This document shows, in pieces, positions 24,071 to 32,780 of a stretch of 44,558 nucleotides of DNA. Positions within the stretch are counted from its first letter, which is position 1, and each line of letters opens with the position of its first letter. Below the pieces are notes generated by a model, which was not told the origin of the DNA, searched no databases, and worked only from the letters and a program-made list of their open reading frames with translations. Where the stretch lies: assembly GCF_900115065.1 (NCBI RefSeq), contig NZ_FOVE01000023.1, forward strand, positions 1 to 44,558, read 5' to 3'. The stretch is from Formivibrio citricus (lineage in GTDB: Bacteria > Pseudomonadota > Gammaproteobacteria > Burkholderiales > Chitinibacteraceae). Position numbers and translations under genes: made by a program.

Positions 24071-25861
24071 TTATTTCACCCACCACGTTTCCAGCATCCA
24101 CTCCCCCGCCTCGTAATAAAGCGGCAGCTTCTGCGGCCAGGCCAGGCGGTTTTTCCAGGCCACGCGGTGGCTGGCGCTGTACCAGTGGGGAATGATGTAG
24201 TAGCCGTGGCGCAGCACCCGGTCCAGCGCATGCACGGCAGTCACGCGCTCGGCGCGAGTGCGGCTTTTGACGACGGCATCGATCAGTTTGTCCACCGCCG
24301 GTTCCTGCAGGCCGATCACGTTGCTGCTGCCCTTTTCCTTCGCCGCCTTGCTGCTGTAGTAATCGTAGAGCTCGATACCGGGGCTTTGCGTATCGGGAAA
24401 ACGCAGGCTGATCAGGTCGAAATCAAATTCATCCAGGCGGCGCTGGTAAAGCGCGTAATCCACCTGCCGGCCCTTGACCGTGATCCCCAGCTTGTTGAGA
24501 TTGCGTTCAAACACCGCGAACACCCGGCTCATGCTGCCGCCGTCGTCGAGCCATTCGAACACGAACGGCTCACCCTGCGCGTTGCGCAATGCGCCGTCGC
24601 GGTAAGTCCAGCCAGCTTGGGCCAGCAGATCGCGCGCCCGGCGCAAGTTGTCGCGCAAGGATGCGGGCGCTTCGGTAGACGGGGGAACGGGCGCAGGGCC
24701 GAATACGGCCGGATCAAGCTGGCTGCGCAGCGGTTCGAGCAGTTTCAACTCCGCCGCCGAAGGCGTGCCGCGCGCGGCAAGTTCGCCGTTGGAATAGAAG
24801 CTGTCGATGCGCGTGTACTGGCTGTAGAAAAGCTGGCGGTTCATCCACTGGAAATCGAGCGCCAATCCCAGCGCCTGGCGTACGCGCTTGTCGGCGAACT
24901 GCGGTTTGCGGATATTGAGCACGAAACCCTGCATCCCCGCGGTATTGCTGTGCGGGAACTCCTTCTTGAGCAATTCCCCGCTGCGGAACTTCGGCCCGTG
25001 GTACTGGCGCGCCCAGTTGCGTGCGGTGTATTCGACCAGGAAGTCGAACTCGCCGGCCTTGAATGCCTCCAGCCGTGCTACGTCGTCCTTGTAGAACCGG
25101 TAGACGATACGGCTGAAATTGAACGTACCGCGCCGCGCCGGATGCTGCTGCGCCCAATAATCGGACCGGCGCTGGTAGACGATACTGCGTCCCAAGTCAT
25201 ACCGCTCGATGCGATACGGGCCGCTGGCAATCGGCGTTTCGAGCACGATCTTGTCGAGCGGTTTGCTATTGCCCCACTTGCGCGAAAAGACCGGGAGGCT
25301 CGCCACCATCAACGGCAGATCGGGGTTGGGCCGGCGAAAACGGTAGCGCACAGTGCGTTCGCCGGTTACCTCGACCGCGGCCACTTCGGCCAGCCGGGTA
25401 CGATAGCTCGGATGCGCCGCCTTGCTGTTCAGCGTATCGAAGCTGTGCTTCACATCCGCCGCGAGCACCGGATCGCCGTTATTGAAGCGCGCCGCCGGGT
25501 TCAGGCGAAACGTGATCGAGAGCCCGTCGGATGCCACCGCCATGTCCTCGGCCAGCAGGCCGTAAACGGTAGCCGGCTCATCGAGACTGGCAACAGCCAG
25601 CGATTCGAACATCAGCGGCGACAGTCCCGCTACCGGCGTTCCCTTGAGCACGAACGGATTAAAAGAATCGAAGCTCGTGCGCCGGTCTGGATTGGGCAGA
25701 ACCACCTCGCCGCCTTTGGGCGCATCGGGGTTCACATAGCCGAAATGGGTGAAGCTGGCCGGATACTTCGGCGTATAGCCCAAGGCCAGCGCATGTCCGG
25801 CTTGGGCATGCTGCGCAAGCGCCAGCAAAACCAGAACAAAAAAGAAAGGAAAGCGTCTCAT
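24071..25861 (-). CDS. yejA: YejA-like family-5 extracellular solute-binding protein
   Basis: The 596-residue protein has a clear signal peptide (MRRFPFFFVLVLLALAQHAQAG, cleavage near residue 22). The mature part is a peptide/nickel-type (SBP_bac_5) binding protein of the YejA group: YTPKYPASFTHFGYVNPDAP, GLLAEDMAVASDGLSITFRL, ARFNNGDPVLAADVKHSF and LGLALDFQWMNRQLFYSQYT. It should deliver oligopeptides or similar solutes to an ABC importer from the periplasm. No yejB, yejE or yejF permease or ATPase gene is in the window, so it is either an orphan or its transporter is elsewhere. The start at 25861 is preferred over an upstream in-frame start because it places the Arg residues directly before the hydrophobic core. 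Confidence 0.88.
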   Translation of the reverse strand: MRRFPFFFVLVLLALAQHAQAGHALALGYTPKYPASFTHFGYVNPDAPKGGEVVLPNPDRRTSFDSFNPFVLKGTPVAGLSPLMFESLAVASLDEPATVYGLLAEDMAVASDGLSITFRLNPAARFNNGDPVLAADVKHSFDTLNSKAAHPSYRTRLAEVAAVEVTGERTVRYRFRRPNPDLPLMVASLPVFSRKWGNSKPLDKIVLETPIASGPYRIERYDLGRSIVYQRRSDYWAQQHPARRGTFNFSRIVYRFYKDDVARLEAFKAGEFDFLVEYTARNWARQYHGPKFRSGELLKKEFPHSNTAGMQGFVLNIRKPQFADKRVRQALGLALDFQWMNRQLFYSQYTRIDSFYSNGELAARGTPSAAELKLLEPLRSQLDPAVFGPAPVPPSTEAPASLRDNLRRARDLLAQAGWTYRDGALRNAQGEPFVFEWLDDGGSMSRVFAVFERNLNKLGITVKGRQVDYALYQRRLDEFDFDLISLRFPDTQSPGIELYDYYSSKAAKEKGSSNVIGLQEPAVDKLIDAVVKSRTRAERVTAVHALDRVLRHGYYIIPHWYSASHRVAWKNRLAWPQKLPLYYEAGEWMLETWWVK

Positions 25862-25956
25862 GCCGGCATGATAAACCAAGCAGCAAAGTCGCTACAGCCG
25901 TTACAATATGCAAATCGGAATCCGTCGGGCGGATCGACAAAAAGGAACAGCCAGGC

Positions 25957-26826
25957 ATGACAACAGCTCAAGAAGCAGACATCAGCGGCGACGAGCTCAA
26001 CAAGCAGCGTTTCCAGATGCTGCAAGACATCGCCGAAGAACTTTCCGGCGAGGTTATTTTTCCTACCTGTTTCGATGTTGCCGCACGCATACGCCAGGCT
26101 TTGCGCGATACAGATCAGCCCATCCGCAAGATTGTCGAACAGATCAGTTTTGAACCGCTGATCGGCACCAAACTGATGAGTCTCGCAAACTCGGTGGCCT
26201 ACAACCCCTCCGGCAACGAAGTCAAAGATGTCAAAGGTGCGATCAGCCGCTTGGGGCTGGAAACCGTGCGCAGCACAGCCATGGCGATCACCATGCAGCA
26301 GATGCTGCGCTCCCGCAACATGGGCGGCTTCGAAGACATGGCCAAGCATCTGTGGGATCACTCGCTGCAGACCGCCAGCGCCTGTTATGTCATCGCCAAA
26401 CGCCTCACCCGCTTCAACCCGGACGAAGCCATGATGGCGGGGCTCGTACATGATCTCGGCGCCTTCTACATGCTGTACCGGGCCACGCAGTACAGCGCGT
26501 TGCGCGCCCGTCCGGATTCAATGCGCCACCTTGTCACGCAATGGCATGAAAGCATCGGCCTTTCGGTTCTCAGCGCCTTGGGCATGCCGGAGGAAATCAT
26601 CGAAGCCGTGCGCGATCACGACGTCATGCGCCCGATTCCGCCCTCCCCCAGAAGCCTGAACGATGTGGTTTACGTCGGCAACCTGCTGGTGGGCGGACGA
26701 CAGGAATGGATGCATCTGGAGATTGACGATGCGGCCCTTGAAAGCTGCACCGTGGGCGAACCCTATCTCGCTCTGCAAGCTGAAATCAGCGCCCACACGA
26801 AAGAGATGAGCGCAGTTTTCGGATAG
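25957..26826 (+). CDS. HDOD-domain protein
   Basis: The 289-residue protein has one HDOD domain: FEPLIGTKLMSLANSVAYNP near 65, GAISRLGLETVRSTAMAI near 92, AKHLWDHSLQTASACY near 130 and AGLVHDLGAFYMLYRA near 160. HDOD proteins resemble HD phosphohydrolases but often lack full catalysis and act in signalling, often alongside cyclic di-GMP or two-component systems. The HD of VHDLG is kept here. There is no attached receiver or GGDEF domain. AAGGA lies upstream of the ATG. It is divergent from the yejA-like gene, with a 95-base intergenic gap, and is followed by a hairpin at 26826-26852. Confidence 0.9.
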   Translation: MTTAQEADISGDELNKQRFQMLQDIAEELSGEVIFPTCFDVAARIRQALRDTDQPIRKIVEQISFEPLIGTKLMSLANSVAYNPSGNEVKDVKGAISRLGLETVRSTAMAITMQQMLRSRNMGGFEDMAKHLWDHSLQTASACYVIAKRLTRFNPDEAMMAGLVHDLGAFYMLYRATQYSALRARPDSMRHLVTQWHESIGLSVLSALGMPEEIIEAVRDHDVMRPIPPSPRSLNDVVYVGNLLVGGRQEWMHLEIDDAALESCTVGEPYLALQAEISAHTKEMSAVFG

Positions 26827-26852
26827 GCGGGGCGCAATTTACGCCCCCCGCC
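26826..26852 (+). terminator. Hairpin after the HDOD gene
   Basis: GGCGGGGCG and CGCCCCCCGCC form a stem with a small bulge around CAATTTA, directly at the stop codon, followed by a weak T-rich stretch (ACTTCTTT). It is plausible as a terminator, though the U tract is poor. Confidence 0.5.
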
Positions 26853-26863
26853 ACTTCTTTGTC

Positions 26864-27007
26864 AGAACCTGCTCACGATCTGTTGTGAGAAGCCGTCAGC
26901 GGGGTGAAGAGCAGCGCAAAAACCGGAGTGTACAAGGAGTACATGAGGATTTTGAGCAGCGCATGAGCCCCGATCACGGCTTCGCAGCAAGAGCGTGAAC
27001 AGGTTCT
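26864..27007. mobile_element. 144-bp MITE-like element, copy 1
   Basis: The element is bounded by the inverted ends AGAACCTGCTCACG (26864-26877) and CGTGAACAGGTTCT (26994-27007). Its interior is itself largely inverted (GAGCAGCGCA...TTGAGCAGCGC, and a central GTGTACAAGGAGTACAT). A copy of exactly the same length, about 95% identical, lies inverted at 34967-35110. There is no coding capacity. The right edge supplies the last base of the stop codon of the pseudouridine synthase gene (TGA, 27007-27009 on the minus strand). No clear target duplication is seen. Confidence 0.85.
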
Positions 27008-27750
27008 CAGAAGCGTTCGTCTGCGCGCAGATAACGCCACTGCCCTTGCGGTAAATCAGCCAGTGCAATGCGCCCGACACGAATACGGCGCACAGACGTT
27101 ACCTTGATACCCGCCCAATCGCAAAGCTGACGAATGAGGCGGTTGCGGTTTTCGCGCACGACAATCCGCAATTGAAAATCGCTTTGCCTGCTGACCTTGA
27201 TTGAGGAAACGACCTCGCCATCCAGCTTCGGCCGCCCATTCAATCTGGCCAGGGCATCGTCCGGCAAGGGCGCAGCCAGATCGACCAAGAATTCCTGCTC
27301 GTAATCGCCGGCGCTGGAAATCAGCTTGCGGGAGACCCGGCCATCCTGGGTAAGAACCAGCAAGCCCGAGGCATCGACATCCAGCCAACCTGCCGGGGCC
27401 AAGCCGTTATGGTGTTTCTTGAGATAGTGAATATCGGAACGATCCCCGGAAAAACGGGTTTCCTGTTTCACCAGCTGCCAGGCAGGGCGCTCACCCGGCT
27501 CGGCCGGGCCGCACACATAACCCACCGGCTTGTGCAGCAGGATGGTCACACGCTCGGCCAACTCGGTTTCGGCGGACTTCACCAAATCGATGCGCTGATC
27601 AGGGCGCACCCGGCTACCGAGCACATCGACCACCACGCCATCGACCTTGACCCAGCCCCGCTCAATAAATTCGTCGGCCTCTCGGCGGGAGCACAAGCCC
27701 AATTCGGCCATGCGCTTGGAAAGGCGGATGGATTTATCTGTATCTGACAT
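27007..27750 (-). CDS. rluF: S4-domain pseudouridine synthase, RluF/RsuA family
   Basis: The 247-residue protein has an N-terminal S4 RNA-binding domain (IRLSKRMAELGLCSRREADE), then an RsuA/RluB/E/F-type catalytic domain with the family Asp in GWLDVDASGLLVLTQDG, plus VRENRNRLIRQLCDW and RRIRVGRIALADLPQGQWR. It isomerises a uridine in 23S rRNA. The phrase SAGDYEQEFLVDL resembles RluF more than RsuA, but the exact site is uncertain. The residue before LD is Trp, where nearly all members have Arg (GRLD); this position is close to the catalytic Asp. The stop codon is formed at the edge of the MITE-like element. Confidence 0.85.
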   Translation of the reverse strand: MSDTDKSIRLSKRMAELGLCSRREADEFIERGWVKVDGVVVDVLGSRVRPDQRIDLVKSAETELAERVTILLHKPVGYVCGPAEPGERPAWQLVKQETRFSGDRSDIHYLKKHHNGLAPAGWLDVDASGLLVLTQDGRVSRKLISSAGDYEQEFLVDLAAPLPDDALARLNGRPKLDGEVVSSIKVSRQSDFQLRIVVRENRNRLIRQLCDWAGIKVTSVRRIRVGRIALADLPQGQWRYLRADERF

Positions 27751-27801
27751 CGGAAACCTGTTGAATATCGCTAAAGAAGGGATTGTACGCTGTATGGCGA
27801 C

Positions 27802-28212
27802 TCAATCGCTGACCTTGCCGCGCAAAGCCTTGATCGCGCCGCGCCGGACTTTGCCATCCACCCGCCTGCGTTGCGAGCTGCGTGTGGGCCGGGTGGCTCG
27901 ACGCGATTTCGGGGTGACCGCCACGCTCTCGATCAATTCCAGCAAGCGTTGACGGGCATCCGCCCGATTCTGTTCCAGGCTGCGGTATTGCTGCGCCTTG
28001 ATGACCACCACACCCTCTTTGCTGATGCGTTGATCCTGCAGCGCCAGCAGCCGCAACTTGCAGATTTCCGGCAAGGAGGAGCGGCCAATATCGAAGCGCA
28101 GATGCACGGCGCAGGATACCTTGTTGACGTTCTGCCCACCCGCCCCTTGCGCCCGGATCGCGCTGAATTCAATTTCGTCATCCGAGAGGGCAAAACCAGC
28201 AGAACGGTTCAT
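27802..28212 (-). CDS. arfB: Alternative ribosome-rescue factor ArfB (YaeJ)
   Basis: The 136-residue protein carries the release-factor GGQ motif (IRAQGAGGQNVNKV, about residues 19-32) that triggers peptidyl-tRNA hydrolysis, and a basic C-terminal tail (TPKSRRATRPTRSSQRRRVDGKVRRGAIKALRG) that enters the empty mRNA channel of stalled ribosomes. It lacks the codon-recognition domain of true release factors, and its size fits ArfB. It is encoded after the unknown gene at 28249 with a 36-base gap, so the two may be co-transcribed. Confidence 0.93.
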   Translation of the reverse strand: MNRSAGFALSDDEIEFSAIRAQGAGGQNVNKVSCAVHLRFDIGRSSLPEICKLRLLALQDQRISKEGVVVIKAQQYRSLEQNRADARQRLLELIESVAVTPKSRRATRPTRSSQRRRVDGKVRRGAIKALRGKVSD

Positions 28213-28248
28213 TGACAGGCAATCATTTGAAAAAACAACGGAAGTCCC

Positions 28249-28725
28249 TCATAAGCCTGGAAAATCCAGGTAATGCACAGCCCCGGCATCCGGCAGATAC
28301 CCTGACAGCCAACCGGTTTCTTCCTTGACCAACTCCATCAGAGCCAGTACGTGCAAAGGATCGGTCGACAAGGAAAACCAGAACTCCTTGCGCCATACGG
28401 AATCCGCATATTCATCGACCACGCCGCCCGGCGTCAGCTCATCCAGGGATCGCGCGCTTCTGGCATAGCCAGTCTGAGCCAGTATTTCATCCAGCGGGGA
28501 ATAGACCTCAGTCAACTCCAGCACGAACGCCGACATTTCATCGGATATTCGCTGCACATTGACGAATACAGCGGGAAAAGCACCGGCTTCCTCGGCAATT
28601 CTTCGGCAGCAATCCGTGCAGGGATTGGCTGAAGCAACGTCGATCAAATCCCCGCGTCGCGCCAAGAGGCCCGAATCGGCTACTTGTTTGTGCCCGCAGG
28701 CATACAGTACCTCCACGCCGCTCAT
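28249..28725 (-). CDS. Conserved-looking hypothetical protein with CGH and CxxCC motifs
   Basis: The 158-residue protein is not recognised. Visible features are an N-terminal EVLYACGHKQ and a later NPCTDCCRRIAEEAGA, giving Cys/His positions that could bind a metal, then a long acidic, helix-prone middle (ISDEMSAFVLELTEVYSPLDEIL) and an aromatic C-terminal part (VWRKEFWFSLSTDPLHVLAL). There is no signal peptide or membrane segment. Codon use matches the neighbours. It lies between aspS and arfB on the same strand, separated from aspS by a strong terminator, so it has its own promoter or relies on readthrough. Confidence 0.7.
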   Translation of the reverse strand: MSGVEVLYACGHKQVADSGLLARRGDLIDVASANPCTDCCRRIAEEAGAFPAVFVNVQRISDEMSAFVLELTEVYSPLDEILAQTGYARSARSLDELTPGGVVDEYADSVWRKEFWFSLSTDPLHVLALMELVKEETGWLSGYLPDAGAVHYLDFPGL

Positions 28726-28786
28726 TCAATGCTCCGACTGCTTTCCCATTCTTCACAGCATTGACAGCGATTGCGCCAAGGTCAAC

Positions 28787-28813
28787 AAAAAAGCGCCACG
28801 CGGGCGCTTTTTT
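28787..28813 (-). terminator. Rho-independent terminator of aspS
   Basis: AAAAAAGCGCC (28787-28797) pairs with GGCGCTTTTTT (28803-28813) around a short GC loop. Read on the minus strand it ends in a T tract, 19 bases after the aspS stop. It is symmetric and could be bidirectional. Confidence 0.88.
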
Positions 28814-28831
28814 GTCCGGAACGGAGGAAAA

Positions 28832-30628
28832 TCAACCGACGGTACCTTCAACCTTCTGACGCAGACGCAGATGCAATTCGCGCAACTGCTTTTCGTCCAC
28901 CACGTTCGGCGCATTGGTCAGCAGGCATTGTGCGCGCTGGGTCTTCGGGAAGGCGATCACATCGCGGATCGATTCCGCGCCGGTCATCAGCGTCACCAGA
29001 CGATCCAGACCGAAAGCCAGACCGCCGTGCGGCGGGGCGCCGAACTTCAGGTTATCGAGCAGGAAGCCGAATTTGTTCTGGGCTTCTTCTTCGCCAATAC
29101 CCAGCGCATCGAACACGATAGATTGCACGTCGGCTTGATGGATACGCACCGAGCCGCCGCCCATTTCCCAACCATTGAGCACCATGTCGTAAGCACGCGC
29201 TTTGCAAGCACCCGGATTGGTCTTGAGCAATTCGAGGTGCTCGGCCTTCGGGCTGGTGAACGGATGGTGGCAGGCATTCCAGCGCTTGCCTTCTTCGTCG
29301 TACTCGAACATCGGGAAGTCGACCACCCAGCACGGCTTCCATTCCTTGACAAAATAGCCGCCGGCCTCGCCCTTCTCATGGCCGATCTTGATACGCAGTG
29401 CGCCGATGGCTTCATTCACCACCTTGGCCTTGTCGGCGCCGAAGAAGATGATGTCGCCATTTTGCGCGCCGGTGCGCTCGATGATGGCCTTGAGCGCGGT
29501 TTCGGTCAGGTTTTTGACGATCGGCGACTGCAGCCCGGTTTCGTTGATCTGGCTGGCGTCGTTAACCTTGATCCAGGCCAGACCCTTGGCACCGTAGATA
29601 CCGACAAACTGCGTCCAGGCATCGATTTCGGAACGGCTGAACGCCGCGCCGCCCGGCACGCGCAAAGCCACTACGCGACCGCCTTCCATGTTCGCCGCAC
29701 CGCTGAATACCTTGAACGGCACGTCCTTCATGACATCGGTGAGTTCAGTAAACTTGAGGCTCACGCGCAGGTCCGGCTTGTCGGAACCGTAGTAGTACAT
29801 GGCATCGTCATAAGCGATACGCGGGAATTCGCCCAGATCCACGCCGATGGCTTCCTTGAACACATGGCGCGCCATGCCTTCGGTGATATCCATGATTTCA
29901 TCTTCGTTGAGGAACGAAGTTTCGATATCGATCTGGGTGAATTCCGGCTGGCGGTCGGCGCGCAGGTCTTCGTCGCGGAAGCACTTGGTGATCTGGTAGT
30001 AACGATCAAAGCCTGCGACCATCAACAACTGCTTGAAGAGCTGCGGGGATTGCGGCAGCGCAAAGAACTGACCGGCATGCACGCGCGACGGTACGAGGTA
30101 ATCGCGAGCACCTTCCGGCGTGGAGCGGGTCAGCATCGGGGTTTCAATGTCGATGAAACCCTGTTTGTCGAGGTAATTGCGCACCAGCATCGCGACGCGA
30201 TAACGCAGCCTGAGGTTGTACTGCATGGCCGGACGGCGCAGGTCGATCACGCGGTTGGTCAGGCGAACGTTTTCGCTGAGGTTTTCGTCATCGATCTGGA
30301 ACGGCGGCGTTGCGGCAGCATTCAGGACTTCGATTTCCTTGGCAAGGATTTCGATCTCGCCGGAAATCATCTTGCTGTTGGCGGTTCCAGCCGGCCGCTC
30401 GCGAACGATACCGGTGATCGACAATACATATTCATTGCGGCTGGAATCGGCCGTGGCAAAAGCATCGGGGGTATCCGGATCGATCACGACCTGCACCAGA
30501 CCTTCACGGTCACGCAGGTCGATGAAGATCACGCCACCATGGTCACGCCGGCGATGGGCCCAGCCCTTCACGGTCACGGTCTGCCCAAGGAATCGCTTGT
30601 CAATCAAGCCGCAGTAATCGGTACGCAT
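28832..30628 (-). CDS. aspS: Aspartyl-tRNA synthetase
   Basis: The 598-residue class II synthetase charges tRNA with aspartate. It begins with an OB-fold anticodon-binding domain ([20 protein letters not shown]), then motif 2 ([19 protein letters not shown]), a GAD-type insertion (about 290-420) typical of bacterial AspRS, and motif 3 ([14 protein letters not shown]). Length and insertion fit the bacterial type. The sequence alone does not decide whether it also charges tRNA-Asn. It is the last of a minus-strand block fmdB-DUF502-aspS, an order common in betaproteobacteria, and ends at a strong terminator. Confidence 0.97.
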   Translation of the reverse strand: MRTDYCGLIDKRFLGQTVTVKGWAHRRRDHGGVIFIDLRDREGLVQVVIDPDTPDAFATADSSRNEYVLSITGIVRERPAGTANSKMISGEIEILAKEIEVLNAAATPPFQIDDENLSENVRLTNRVIDLRRPAMQYNLRLRYRVAMLVRNYLDKQGFIDIETPMLTRSTPEGARDYLVPSRVHAGQFFALPQSPQLFKQLLMVAGFDRYYQITKCFRDEDLRADRQPEFTQIDIETSFLNEDEIMDITEGMARHVFKEAIGVDLGEFPRIAYDDAMYYYGSDKPDLRVSLKFTELTDVMKDVPFKVFSGAANMEGGRVVALRVPGGAAFSRSEIDAWTQFVGIYGAKGLAWIKVNDASQINETGLQSPIVKNLTETALKAIIERTGAQNGDIIFFGADKAKVVNEAIGALRIKIGHEKGEAGGYFVKEWKPCWVVDFPMFEYDEEGKRWNACHHPFTSPKAEHLELLKTNPGACKARAYDMVLNGWEMGGGSVRIHQADVQSIVFDALGIGEEEAQNKFGFLLDNLKFGAPPHGGLAFGLDRLVTLMTGAESIRDVIAFPKTQRAQCLLTNAPNVVDEKQLRELHLRLRQKVEGTVG

Positions 30629-30679
30629 CGGTTCTTTACTCTTTGTTTTGAATCATGTTGTTGAATCGGGGGCACAGCA

Positions 30680-31339
30680 TCAGCGCTGCCCGGCCTTTTT
30701 TTCGGCGGGCGCCACTACGCCCATGGAAATCACATACTTGAGCGCTTCGTCCACGCTCATGTCGAGCTCAATCACATCATCGCGGCGCACCATGATGAAA
30801 TAGCCGGAAGTCGGGTTCGGCGTGGTCGGCACATAGACATTGATATGCTCGCCGTCGATGGCCGCCGCAATCGATTCGCCGGGCAAACCGGTCACGAACG
30901 CGATACTCCAAGCTTCCGGATGAGGAAAACGCACCAGCAGCGCCTTGCTGAAAGCGTGGCCGGAACCGGAAAACAGCGTATCCGAAACCTGCTTCACACC
31001 GCCGTAGATGCTGCGCACGATCGGAATCCGATTGAGCAGGTTTTCCCAGAACGACAGCAGGCGCTGTCCCAGGATGTTGGCGGTAAGTACACCGGTCACC
31101 AGCAGCACGACCAGAACCAGAATCAGGCTGAAGCCGGGCAACTGGGGCAACAGGCGAATCTGCGGCACATGCTCGGCCAATTGCTCCAGCAACCAGTAGT
31201 CAGGCCGGTAAGCCGACGGGAATTTAGCCGCAAACTGGTCCACGGTATTGAGCAGCAACTGCAATACCCACACCGTTGCCGCAATCGGCAACCAGACCAG
31301 CATGCCGGTCAGCAGGTATTTCTTCAGGCTTTTCATCAT
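30680..31339 (-). CDS. DUF502 family inner-membrane protein
   Basis: The 219-residue protein has two strong membrane helices, LLTGMLVWLPIAATVWVLQL (about 9-28) and FSLILVLVVLLVTGVLTANI (about 71-90), followed by the DUF502 soluble domain (LNRIPIVRSIYGGVKQVSDT, VYVPTTPNPTSGYFIMV, MSVDEALKYVISMGVV). The function of the family is not established. Two adjacent ATGs (31334-31339) precede the first helix; the upstream one was chosen, and a longer in-frame start inside fmdB was rejected. It sits 10 bases after fmdB and 51 before aspS, as in other betaproteobacteria. Confidence 0.9.
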   Translation of the reverse strand: MMKSLKKYLLTGMLVWLPIAATVWVLQLLLNTVDQFAAKFPSAYRPDYWLLEQLAEHVPQIRLLPQLPGFSLILVLVVLLVTGVLTANILGQRLLSFWENLLNRIPIVRSIYGGVKQVSDTLFSGSGHAFSKALLVRFPHPEAWSIAFVTGLPGESIAAAIDGEHINVYVPTTPNPTSGYFIMVRRDDVIELDMSVDEALKYVISMGVVAPAEKKAGQR

Positions 31340-31349
31340 TCGATTTGAC

Positions 31350-32110
<761 letters not shown>

Positions 32111-32132
32111 TTGCAGCCTCGCTTCGTTCTTG

Positions 32133-32158
32133 AAAAAACGCCCGACCGGGCGTTTTTT
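32133..32158 (+). terminator. Rho-independent terminator of glnB
   Basis: AAAAAACGCCC (32133-32143) pairs with GGGCGTTTTTT (32148-32158) around a 4-base loop, 22 bases after the stop, with a T tract on the plus strand. Confidence 0.9.
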
Positions 32159-32238
32159 GTTTTATGTCAAAGATAAAATTGCGCTACCGGCTTTCTGGGC
32201 ATATACCCAATAGGAACCCTTCACCTGGAGACTGAAAC

Positions 32239-32505
32239 ATGCACACCTACCACCTCATGGGCATCCTGATCAGCAAACGCCACGCCTGCGCCAACACCGT
32301 GCAGGATATTTTGACCAAGCACGGCTGCATCATCCGCGTGCGACTGGGGCTGCATGACGGCGTGGGCGATGCCTGTACCGAAGAAGGGCTGGTGATCCTG
32401 CAGCTTGCGGGCGAAATTGCCGAGATCAATACGATGCGAGACGAATTGAATGCAGTGACCGGCGTAACCGCCGAAGTGCTCAAGCTCGAAGCCAAGCAAT
32501 CCTGA
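32239..32505 (+). CDS. Small ACT-like (TM1266/NikR C-terminal-like) protein
   Basis: The 88-residue protein begins MHTYHLMGILISKRHACANT and contains KHGCIIRVRLGLHD, EEGLVILQLAGEIAEINTM and ELNAVTGVTAEVLKL. The beta-alpha-beta pattern with a final VTAEVLKL strand resembles the stand-alone ACT-like domain family once called iron-only hydrogenase system regulators. No hydrogenase gene is nearby, so that role is not implied. A CCTGGAGAC ribosome site precedes the ATG. It is followed by a strong hairpin at 32547-32573, so it is a single-gene unit. The ligand is unknown. Confidence 0.7.
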   Translation: MHTYHLMGILISKRHACANTVQDILTKHGCIIRVRLGLHDGVGDACTEEGLVILQLAGEIAEINTMRDELNAVTGVTAEVLKLEAKQS

Positions 32506-32546
32506 CGTCTTCACCACAGAGACACAGAGAAGAGCAAAAAATCAGA

Positions 32547-32585
32547 CCCTTGCGCACTCCCAAGGCGCAAGGGTTTGTTTTTCTC
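32547..32585 (+). terminator. Rho-independent terminator after the ACT-like gene
   Basis: CCCTTGCGC (32547-32555) and GCGCAAGGG (32565-32573) form a perfect 9-bp stem with a 9-base loop, followed by TTTGTTTTTC. It lies 42 bases after the stop codon. Confidence 0.85.
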
Positions 32586-32662
32586 CGTGTTGGCAGCCGC
32601 CGCGCCTTGCGAGCATCGCAGGGAACCCCGCAGGGGCGCCGGAGTGGGCTCGCCTGGGGGTG

Positions 32663-32690
32663 AAGGGGATTTGGCGAGACAAATCCCTTT
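32663..32690. other. Hairpin in the gap downstream of priA
   Basis: AAGGGGATTTG (32663-32673) and CAAATCCCTTT (32680-32690) can pair over 10 of 11 bases with a GCGAGA loop. There is no T tract in either direction. The whole gap 32590-32780 is otherwise GC-rich with no gene; the hairpin could be a transcript end for priA or a repeat remnant. Confidence 0.5.
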
Positions 32691-32780
32691 CCCGTCTGCC
32701 GGGCGGAACCGGCTGTAAACCCTGCGCCGCAGGCGCGTAAAAACCTTTAAGTTGAACAGCGTCAAGGCAAGCCGCGGTTT

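Noticed and set aside
24167-25960. A 597-codon plus-strand frame opposite the yejA-like gene
   Set aside because: It is antisense to a complete binding protein with a signal peptide, and its own translation shows no domain.
28559-30664. A 701-codon plus-strand frame opposite aspS
   Set aside because: It is the antisense shadow of aspartyl-tRNA synthetase; it crosses the aspS terminator and has no ribosome site.
32513-32535. A known dispersed motif (ACCACAGAGACACAGAGA)
   Set aside because: It resembles a common intergenic motif, but only one copy is present in the window, so it is not called as a repeat.
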